From: Bacteriovoracaceae bacterium | GTDB lineage: Bacteria; Bdellovibrionota; Bacteriovoracia; Bacteriovoracales; Bacteriovoracaceae | Length of the DNA stretch: 6,646 bases | Reading direction: 5' to 3' | NCBI GenBank assembly: GCA_947448095.1 | Contig: CANFNN010000167.1 | Coordinates: 1 to 6,646 of the forward strand | Part shown: piece by piece, positions 1 through 4,568 of the stretch | Layout of the letters: each line of letters begins with the position of its first letter | How positions within the stretch are numbered: position 1 is the first letter of the stretch | Notes under the pieces: model-generated | The model's database searches: none | Told to the model about the DNA's origin: nothing | Seen by the model: the letters and a program-made list of their open reading frames with translations, nothing else | Translations under genes and position numbers: made by a program

Positions 1-93
1 TGAAGTTTGAGTCAGAGATCTTGCCCCATAGAGAGCATGTGCCAGGTTGCTAAGGGAGAACAAGAAAAGAAGAATGAGAAATTTAGACTTCAT
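1..93 (-). CDS. N-terminus of a secreted protein (Sec signal peptide), cut by the window edge
   Basis: The minus strand has an open frame from ATG at 93-91 to the edge, 31 codons. It begins M-K-S-K, then a long hydrophobic stretch (FLILLFLFSLSNL, residues 5-17), then A-H-A at 18-20, a classic AxA signal peptidase I site. The visible mature start is LYGARSLTQTS. No cysteine follows the hydrophobic core, so it is not a lipoprotein; the protein is expected to be exported to the periplasm or beyond. An in-frame TGA lies eight codons upstream of the ATG with no other usable start between, so the ATG is forced. No good Shine-Dalgarno precedes it. The mature domain is outside the window, so I assign no family. 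It diverges from the 67-residue ORF at 229. The signal-peptide pattern is the main evidence that this is a gene rather than chance. Confidence 0.6.
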   Translation of the reverse strand, partial: MKSKFLILLFLFSLSNLAHALYGARSLTQTS

Positions 94-159
94 GACAGAG
101 CAGTATCGAAACTCTCATAACGCGGCCAGACAAGTTCAAAATCACTGTAAAATCTACTG

Positions 160-188
160 TTTACGCGTTGCGTTAAATGTCTTAAGAC
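160..188. repeat. Two adjacent inverted repeats in a divergent intergenic region
   Basis: Bases 163-173 form ACGC-GTT-GCGT. This can be extended to TTTACGC/GCGTTAAA (160-177) with one bulged T. It is followed at once by the perfect 10-bp palindrome GTCTTAAGAC (179-188). Both lie between the divergent starts at 93 (-) and 229 (+), where operators or 5'-UTR structures are expected. No consensus -35/-10 pair stands out beside them on either strand, so their role is only inferred. Short palindromes can occur by chance. Confidence 0.3.
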
Positions 189-228
189 CCACCCTTTTTA
201 TGTCGATAGGCCTTAAAGGGCCAAAAAG

Positions 229-432
229 ATGAATCTAGCGAACCTATTTTATTTGAAAGAGAAGCTTCTGAGTGACCTCAAAAAGGAAATCAGGCCGGAG
301 CAATTTCCCAATCAAGAAGCCTACCTGAATCATCTGAACTCAATGGAAGAAGGTGTGATGAGCTTCTACGCCCAGGCCATGCACCACATGCTAGAAACCA
401 TGCCAGAAGAAAAGCTCAAAAAATCCGCTTAA
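229..432 (+). CDS. Small hypothetical protein, 67 residues
   Basis: I do not recognise this protein. It has 67 residues, is rich in Leu, Lys and Glu, and looks largely helical and soluble. It starts MNLANLFYLKEKLLSDLKKE, has a central NQEAYLNHLNSMEEG stretch, and ends in a charged, amphipathic tail (PEEKLKKSA). No signal peptide, membrane span, cysteine pair or catalytic motif is visible. AAAGGG (215-220) sits 8 nt before the ATG and is an acceptable ribosome-binding site, partly inside a short GGCC/GGCC inverted repeat (209-222). Its TAA stop (430-432) directly abuts the stop of the opposing FabH-like gene (433-435). It reads as a monocistronic unit diverging from the secreted-protein gene to its left. 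Codon-like composition and the neat fit between neighbours support it as real; its function is unknown. Confidence 0.6.
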   Translation: MNLANLFYLKEKLLSDLKKEIRPEQFPNQEAYLNHLNSMEEGVMSFYAQAMHHMLETMPEEKLKKSA

Positions 433-1446
433 CTACCAACGATAAATAGAACTCGCCCAAGTAAATCCAGAACCAAATGCAGCCGAAGCCACGAGAGATC
501 CTTTCTTCAGTTTTCCGGCCTTCACGGCTTCACTCATCCCTATGGGAATCGTCGCTGCAGTCGTGTTGCCGTATTTCATGATGGTATTAAAAACTTTCTC
601 TTCAGGAATTTTCAGTTCCTGAGCAAGCATTTGATTAATGCGAAGATTCGCCTGATGAAAGAGAAATAAATCTATATCTTCTAGCTTGAGATGATTTGTT
701 TCAAGCGCCAGCATAAGGCACTCGCACATTCTTCGAACAGCGTTGGCAAAAACTTTTTTGCCATTCATCGACGGATACTGAAGACCATTTTCAATATCTT
801 GCATGCTAATTCTTTGAGAAGTTCCTAGGCCTGATCCAGGGGCCGCAGTCCAAAGAGCTTTAGCGTTTGAGCCTTCAGCGAATAAATGAGTGGAAAAGAT
901 ATGAGAATTTTTAGTTTTATCTGTGACGTCTGTGCGGCGAATGACTACTGCCCCTGCGCCATCACCAAAGAGAACAGCAACGTCACGACCTTTAGTGGAT
1001 TTATCTAAACCTTTTGAGTGAATTTCTGCTCCCACTAAAAGAATTGTTTTGTACTGACCGGATTTAATAAAGGCATCAGCGACACTCATGCCGTAAAGAA
1101 AACCGGAGCACTGCTGACGAATATCAATCGCGGGAATATCAGTTAAACCCAGTTTGGGTTGAAGGAAACAAGCGTTCCCAGGGAAATCGTGATCAGGAGA
1201 AATAGTGGCAAAGAGCAAACAATCAATTTCGCTCTTATCAATGCCGGCATTCTTAATCGCCTCTTCGCAAGCAACTAAGGCCAGATCACTGGTGGAGGTT
1301 TCATCATTGACCCAACGACGCTCTTCAATTCCTGAGCGCTGAACGATCCAGTCATGAGTCGTGTCCATGATTTTTGAAAGATCATGGTTCGTGACCACTT
1401 TCTCAGGGACATACATGCCACAACCAATTATTTCTGAACTATACAC
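433..1446 (-). CDS. fabH: FabH-like beta-ketoacyl-ACP synthase III
   Basis: This is a KAS III-family condensing enzyme of 337 residues. Family members condense an acyl-CoA starter (acetyl-CoA in classical FabH) with malonyl-ACP to begin fatty-acid synthesis in the cytosol. The thiolase-fold catalytic triad is complete: Cys113 in RQQCSGF, His264 in FHQAN and Asn294 in KYGNTTAA. WIVQRSGI (33-40) and GDGAGA (161-166) match the family. Length exceeds the roughly 317 residues of E. coli FabH because of an enlarged stretch around 172-225 between the two halves. QQCSGF replaces the usual AACAGF, so a paralogue with a different starter or acceptor is possible. The start is GTG; AAAGGAT lies about 6 nt upstream, whereas the next ATG (residue 11) has no ribosome-binding site. 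It lies 18 nt downstream of yebC and is probably cotranscribed. The family call is firm; the fabH symbol is less so because of possible paralogy. Confidence 0.9.
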   Translation of the reverse strand: MYSSEIIGCGMYVPEKVVTNHDLSKIMDTTHDWIVQRSGIEERRWVNDETSTSDLALVACEEAIKNAGIDKSEIDCLLFATISPDHDFPGNACFLQPKLGLTDIPAIDIRQQCSGFLYGMSVADAFIKSGQYKTILLVGAEIHSKGLDKSTKGRDVAVLFGDGAGAVVIRRTDVTDKTKNSHIFSTHLFAEGSNAKALWTAAPGSGLGTSQRISMQDIENGLQYPSMNGKKVFANAVRRMCECLMLALETNHLKLEDIDLFLFHQANLRINQMLAQELKIPEEKVFNTIMKYGNTTAATIPIGMSEAVKAGKLKKGSLVASAAFGSGFTWASSIYRW

Positions 1447-1464
1447 AAGAAATCCTTTTCTTAA

Positions 1465-2205
1465 TTATTCGGCGAAAGCTTCATTCCACTCTAAATTGTG
1501 ATGAACTTTCTGAACGTCATCATCACCCTCAAGAACATCAATAAGTTTTTGAAGCTTGAGGTAACTTTCTTTGGTAATTTCTTTCGTATTCAAAGGCAGA
1601 CGCTCAAGACCTGAATCATCTACTTTAATTTTTAGTTCTTCTAATTTTTTATAAATTGCACCGTACGACTCAACCGGCCCCTGAACAGTTACGTAACCGT
1701 CATCAGATTCAACGTCATCGATATTGAAATCAATCAGCTCCATCATCAAATCATCAGTCGACATTTTATTCAGGTTCTCTTCTTTGATGGTGAAAGAAGA
1801 CTTACGTTCAAAAACAAATTGTAAGCAACCAGATGTACCTAGGCTTCCCCCGTATTTGTTAAAATACGAACGAATGTTGGCCACGGTGCGAGTTGGGTTA
1901 TCTGTCGCTGTTTCAATAAATAGCGCTACTCCGTCGTTACCATAACCTTCGTAGTTGATCTCTTCGATGATGGCACCATCTTGGCCAAGCCCTTTTTTAA
2001 TCGCCTTATCAACGTTATCTTTTGGAACGTTGAATTCACGCGCCTTAATTAAAGCAATTTTCAGCGCAAAGTTTGATTCCACTTCGGCATGTCCGGCACT
2101 TTTAACGGCCATCAAAATTTCACGTAAAATTTTTGTGTAACTTTGAGAACGCAGCTTGTCGGTAGCCGCTTTTTTCATTTTGATGTTATTCCATTTACGT
2201 CCCAC
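1465..2205 (-). CDS. YebC/TACO1-family protein, YeeN-like (YebC2 type)
   Basis: A full-length (246-residue) member of the YebC/YeeN/TACO1 family. These proteins were long labelled transcriptional regulators; recent work on several members points to ribosome-associated factors that relieve stalling at proline-rich stretches. The N-terminus MGRKWNNIKMKKAATDK resembles E. coli YeeN (MGRKWANI) more than classical YebC (MAGHSKWANI). Other family signatures are VPKDNVDKAI (60-69), YEGYGNDGVALFIETATDNP (85-104), the KYGGSLGTSG loop (117-126) and the acidic C-terminal DVLEGDDDVQKVHHN (223-237). The start is GTG, chosen because the protein must begin MGRKW and AGGAG lies 6 nt upstream. It is first in a two-gene operon with the FabH-like gene 18 nt downstream. 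A likely promoter lies at 2241-2270. I leave the symbol empty because yebC and yeeN are paralogues. Confidence 0.93.
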   Translation of the reverse strand: MGRKWNNIKMKKAATDKLRSQSYTKILREILMAVKSAGHAEVESNFALKIALIKAREFNVPKDNVDKAIKKGLGQDGAIIEEINYEGYGNDGVALFIETATDNPTRTVANIRSYFNKYGGSLGTSGCLQFVFERKSSFTIKEENLNKMSTDDLMMELIDFNIDDVESDDGYVTVQGPVESYGAIYKKLEELKIKVDDSGLERLPLNTKEITKESYLKLQKLIDVLEGDDDVQKVHHNLEWNEAFAE

Positions 2206-2240
2206 GAAGCACTCCTGACAGATTAAAATTTAATGGCAAA

Positions 2241-2270
2241 ATAATACCAATAAAGCAGTACAAAATGCCA
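2241..2270 (-). promoter_or_regulatory. Predicted promoter for the YebC-family/FabH operon
   Basis: On the minus strand, TATTAT (2246-2241) is preceded by TG-G, an extended -10 (TGnTATTAT). A weak -35-like TGGCAT (2270-2265) lies 18 nt upstream. Transcription would start near 2234, giving a leader of about 29 nt that contains the AGGAG ribosome-binding site. The -10 is good, the -35 poor. Confidence 0.45.
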
Positions 2271-2280
2271 CGAATTTCCG

Positions 2281-2305
2281 AACAAAACCGACTAGACTTG
2301 TCGGT
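2281..2305 (-). terminator. Probable weak intrinsic terminator downstream of the methyltransferase gene
   Basis: Read on the minus strand, ACCGAC (2305-2300), a 7-nt loop and GTCGGT (2292-2287) form a 6-bp GC-containing stem, followed by TTTGTT so that the run is TTTTGTT. It lies about 145 nt past the methyltransferase stop and before the yebC promoter, a sensible place to insulate yebC. The stem is short and the U-tract interrupted, so efficiency may be low. Confidence 0.4.
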
Positions 2306-2316
2306 GTATTTTACGC

Positions 2317-2346
2317 TTGGTTTCAAGCCTCAACCTAAGTTAAGAT
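2317..2346 (+). promoter_or_regulatory. Possible promoter for the 22-residue ORF
   Basis: TTGGTT (2317-2322) and TAAGAT (2341-2346) are separated by 18 nt, each matching sigma-70 consensus at four of six positions. Predicted initiation near 2353 would put the 2351-2367 hairpin at the very 5' end of the transcript and the AAGGAG site about 23 nt downstream. AT-rich intergenic sequence often yields such matches. Confidence 0.3.
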
Positions 2347-2350
2347 AATC

Positions 2351-2367
2351 AAAACCATGATGGTTTT
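2351..2367 (+). repeat. Perfect inverted repeat AAAACCA-TGA-TGGTTTT
   Basis: A 7-bp stem with a 3-nt loop lies between the predicted promoter and ribosome-binding site of the 22-residue ORF. It is not followed by a T-run, so it does not look like a terminator. It could be a 5'-end RNA stem-loop or a small operator overlapping the start of transcription. Confidence 0.35.
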
Positions 2368-2387
2368 CAATATCTCAAGGAGTAGAG

Positions 2388-2456
2388 ATGATTCTAAAAT
2401 TCACGTTGATGGCAGCCGCTACAAGCCTCTACTATTTCGCTCAATATATTCAGTAA
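2388..2456 (+). CDS. Possible 22-residue hydrophobic small protein
   Basis: ATG at 2388 opens a 22-codon frame ending in TAA at 2454-2456. A strong Shine-Dalgarno, AAGGAG, lies 5 nt upstream (2377-2382), better than those of several neighbours. The peptide begins MILKFTLMAAATS and ends LYYFAQYIQ: one lysine and a mostly hydrophobic or aromatic body, compatible with a tiny membrane peptide or a stub of a signal-like helix. Its last 7 nt overlap the end of the opposing methyltransferase gene, whose stop lies at 2450-2452. A possible promoter and a hairpin precede it. No plus-strand gene follows, so it is not an obvious leader peptide. The initiation site is the main support; so short an ORF may still be chance, or the transcript may act mainly as antisense RNA to the methyltransferase 3' end. 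Confidence 0.4.
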   Translation: MILKFTLMAAATSLYYFAQYIQ

Positions 2457-3121
2457 TTTTTCGTAAAAAGAAACACAAACACTTCTTTGTCGCTGATAGC
2501 TATTAGTTCGGATTCTTCAGAATACCCCTCGTCTCTCATGGCCTCTAGGAACCTTTGCAAATAATTGCGTCCCGGATCACTTAGGATGATCTTACCCCCT
2601 GGTGCAAGAAACCGTATAAGTCCCTTGGCCACCTCAGAAGCATGCTTACTTTCATAAAGCACATCTGAGCCCATCACAATATCGAACAAACCAATGTCTT
2701 GCTTATCTTCCCGCCAATTAAGTCTTTGGTAGCTACAAGTCATACTGGAATGACGACAATTTCTTTGAAAATACTCCTCCACATCAGGATGAAAGTCAGT
2801 CGCCAGAACCTTGGCACCCAAGTGGGTTGCCACAAGGGACGGATAGCCCAGTCCGCAGCCTAACTCTAGGACTGATTTATTTTTCACAAGCTTTGGGTTT
2901 TGGGCCAGGTACTGTGAGAGGCCCTCGGCCGCAGGCCAAAGAATGCCAAAATAAGGACAAAGATCTTCTGCAAAGGGATCTTTTTGTTCTTCTTCAGTTA
3001 AAACTTCACAAATCAGATCAATCGCCTCGTCCAAACTACGAATGGTCTCCATGACATAGAGTTTGTCACCCAGCCTTCGTTGTTGAATAAGTGTTTTATA
3101 TTGAACTTTGATTGGTCTCAT
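2450..3121 (-). CDS. Class I SAM-dependent methyltransferase, METTL21/Methyltransf_16-like (candidate protein-lysine methyltransferase)
   Basis: Numbered from ATG at 3121, the protein has 223 residues. SAM-binding motif I is VLELGCGLGYPSL (84-96). The acidic residue ending strand 2 is Asp109 in ATDFHP, and the later DIVMGSDVLYE (147-157) fits the post-I/motif II region of seven-beta-strand methyltransferases. PYFGILWPAAEGLSQYL (56-72), just before the core, is characteristic of the METTL20/21/Methyltransf_16 group, many of which methylate lysines of specific proteins such as the ETF beta subunit or chaperones. The bacterial substrate is unknown. Start choice is uncertain: an in-frame TTG at 3142 would add seven residues (MAVYNKK), but neither start has a Shine-Dalgarno. 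A TACAAT box 7 nt before the ATG suggests a leaderless message. It diverges from the deacetylase gene. The fold is confident, lysine specificity inferred. Confidence 0.85.
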   Translation of the reverse strand: MRPIKVQYKTLIQQRRLGDKLYVMETIRSLDEAIDLICEVLTEEEQKDPFAEDLCPYFGILWPAAEGLSQYLAQNPKLVKNKSVLELGCGLGYPSLVATHLGAKVLATDFHPDVEEYFQRNCRHSSMTCSYQRLNWREDKQDIGLFDIVMGSDVLYESKHASEVAKGLIRFLAPGGKIILSDPGRNYLQRFLEAMRDEGYSEESELIAISDKEVFVFLFTKNY

Positions 3122-3137
3122 TTTTTTATTGTATACT
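3108..3137 (+). promoter_or_regulatory. Predicted promoter of the deacetylase gene (near-leaderless)
   Basis: TTGATT (3108-3113) and TATACT (3132-3137, five of six to consensus) are 18 nt apart. Initiation 7-8 nt past the -10 falls on 3144-3145, essentially the A of the ATG at 3145, which implies a leaderless or one-base-leader transcript. This fits the absence of a clear Shine-Dalgarno (CCAAAG) there. Confidence 0.5.
3128..3133 (-). promoter_or_regulatory. Possible -10 box of the methyltransferase gene
   Basis: On the minus strand TACAAT (3133-3128) overlaps the -10 of the opposing promoter through the shared palindrome GTATAC (3131-3136). Initiation about 7 nt on would hit the A of ATG at 3121, again leaderless. 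The -35 region (about 3150-3157) is poor, so this is a weaker call. Confidence 0.3.
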
Positions 3138-3144
3138 GCCAAAG

Positions 3145-4050
3145 ATGAACTGGGAAAACTTTCAATTTTTTTATACTGACCACATCGAGGTTCCCCTCCC
3201 CGATGGCCACCGCTTTCCCATGGAAAAATACCGCCTCTTGCACCAAGCCCTTGTTACAGAAAATATTATCGACCCGTCTCAACTTCATCCCGCTCCTTTT
3301 GCCATTGATGATGATCTCTTACGGGCCCACAAGGATTGGTACATCCAAGGTCTCAAAAATAATACGCTGACTGAAAAGCAGTTTAGGCCGATCGGACTCA
3401 CGTGGTCCAATGAACTGATTCAGCGCTCTTTGGCAGCAGTTGGTGGCTTTATTGAAGTGACTGAATCAGCACTTAGCCGCGGCTATAGCGCACTTCTCGC
3501 AGGCGGCACTCATCATGCTCATGCGGATCAAGGCGAAGGCTATTGTCTTTTGAATGATTTTGCCTGTGCCGCTCTTCGACTTCTAGAGCTCGAAAAAGTC
3601 AAAAAAATACTTATTATTGATCTTGATGTTCATCAGGGCAATGGCAACAGTTCCATCCTTGGCAATAGGAGTGATGTTTTTATTTTAAGTTTGCATGGTG
3701 AAAAAAATTATCCCTTTCGAAAAGTCCCCTCTCATCTTGATGTTTCTTTGATGCCTGGATCAACTGATGAAGTGTATTTACAAGCTCTGAGGCAAGCCCT
3801 TGATCAAATTGAACCCGTGTTTAATTTTGACATGATCTTTTATCAAGCAGGAGTCGATAACCTGAAAGAGGATTCACTAGGGACGCTTGATTTGTCCTTT
3901 GAAGGACTAATGAAAAGAGACCAAATGGTTTTTGAATTCGCTAAAGGCAAACCTCTGGCAATGGCCATTGGTGGCGGATACGCCAAACCGATTGAGCTCA
4001 CGGTAAGAGCCCACGTGAATACATTTAAAGTCGCAAAAAATTATTTTTAA
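3145..4050 (+). CDS. Histone-deacetylase-family zinc amidohydrolase (lysine/acetyl-amine deacylase)
   Basis: This 301-residue protein belongs to the arginase/deacetylase-fold HDAC family, which hydrolyses acetyl or acyl groups from lysines or small amines. Motifs in order: FYTDHIEVPLPDGHRFPMEKY (9-29), the usual bacterial N-terminus; GTHHAHADQGEGYCLLND (121-138) with the catalytic His123-His124 pair; DLDVHQGNG (159-167) supplying zinc ligands Asp161 and His163; SLHGEKNYPF (182-191); QAGVD with third ligand Asp238; and GGGY with catalytic Tyr279. All key residues are present, so it should be active. An upstream in-frame TTG (3112) would add 11 unrelated residues; ATG 3145 is preferred because the family starts a few residues before FYTDH. 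The TAA overlaps the opposing thioesterase stop in TTAA (4047-4050). The natural substrate (protein, polyamine or other) cannot be read from sequence. Confidence 0.92.
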   Translation: MNWENFQFFYTDHIEVPLPDGHRFPMEKYRLLHQALVTENIIDPSQLHPAPFAIDDDLLRAHKDWYIQGLKNNTLTEKQFRPIGLTWSNELIQRSLAAVGGFIEVTESALSRGYSALLAGGTHHAHADQGEGYCLLNDFACAALRLLELEKVKKILIIDLDVHQGNGNSSILGNRSDVFILSLHGEKNYPFRKVPSHLDVSLMPGSTDEVYLQALRQALDQIEPVFNFDMIFYQAGVDNLKEDSLGTLDLSFEGLMKRDQMVFEFAKGKPLAMAIGGGYAKPIELTVRAHVNTFKVAKNYF

Positions 4051-4565
4051 ACAAAGTACTTCGTTTCAAGCGCCAACCATTCTTTGCCAAGTTCTTCGGC
4101 CTGATTATTTAGGGGAACATTGAGTTCTCGCAAAACTTCTTGAGCTAAAACTGATCCACCTTTCATTTTAAGAAACCGCACCTTCACGAGCCCTGTTGCC
4201 ATCAGATCTCCTCGACAAACAAATTTTTGTTGAATAAAAAAATTCTTCTCATCATGCCCGATCACTTGTGTTTGAATGCTAAATTTGTCCCATAATTTAA
4301 GCGAGCGGCGAAATTTAATGGTTTCACCAACCACCACTGAATACCATCCCAGTTTGCGAGACTTATCATAAACCCCGTTTCGAAAGATCATATTCCAGCG
4401 ACCAAAATCCATGAGCGAAAAATACACGCCATTATTAACGTGCCAAAGAAGATCAAGATCAGTGGGAAGCACTCGCATCGAGTGCTCCGTCATATCATTG
4501 AATTCAGCTTTCGCTAAAAACTTTTTCACCAGAAACATCCAAATGGTTCTAAACATCATGTGCAT
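4047..4565 (-). CDS. Hotdog-fold acyl-CoA thioesterase (4HBT_2/THEM6-like)
   Basis: This 172-residue single-domain hotdog protein is expected to hydrolyse acyl-CoA or another acyl thioester. RVLPTDLDLLWHVNN (31-45) followed by GVYFSLMDFGRW (46-57) is the signature of YbgC/4HBT_2-type thioesterases; Asp38 corresponds by motif to the catalytic Asp of 4-hydroxybenzoyl-CoA thioesterase. The rest follows the usual pattern, for example VVGETIKFRRSLKLWDKF (78-95). Residues 1-19 are hydrophobic and basic (MMFRTIWMFLVKKF), possibly a membrane-associating helix as in THEM6-like proteins. It begins 3 nt after the thiolase stop (TAG-TTT-ATG), with GAGAG about 7 nt upstream inside the end of the thiolase gene, so the two are cotranscribed and probably translationally coupled. 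ATGs at codons 3 and 4 are alternative starts. Chain-length preference is unknown. Confidence 0.82.
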   Translation of the reverse strand: MHMMFRTIWMFLVKKFLAKAEFNDMTEHSMRVLPTDLDLLWHVNNGVYFSLMDFGRWNMIFRNGVYDKSRKLGWYSVVVGETIKFRRSLKLWDKFSIQTQVIGHDEKNFFIQQKFVCRGDLMATGLVKVRFLKMKGGSVLAQEVLRELNVPLNNQAEELGKEWLALETKYFV

Positions 4566-4568
4566 AAA

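Noticed and set aside
1..53. Plus-strand frame ending at TAA 51-53, as if the tail of an upstream gene
   Set aside because: It is antisense to the signal-peptide coding region, which has far better support.
47..232. 61-codon plus-strand open frame from TTG, ending in an ATGA overlap with the 229 ORF
   Set aside because: It overlaps the minus-strand signal-peptide gene, starts at a TTG with no suitably spaced ribosome-binding site, and its basic, cysteine-containing translation has no recognisable protein character. The ATGA overlap is suggestive but not enough.
1724..2140. Two plus-strand open frames (1724-1945, 1955-2140)
   Set aside because: Both lie wholly inside the conserved YebC-family gene on the other strand and lack family features.
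2827..3054. 75-codon plus-strand open frame
   Set aside because: It is antisense to the methyltransferase core motifs and is a shadow frame.
4036..4050. AT-rich inverted repeat AAAAA-TTA-TTTTT at the HDAC/thioesterase junction, considered as a bidirectional terminator
   Set aside because: The stem is only A-T pairs inside coding sequence, too weak to call a terminator.
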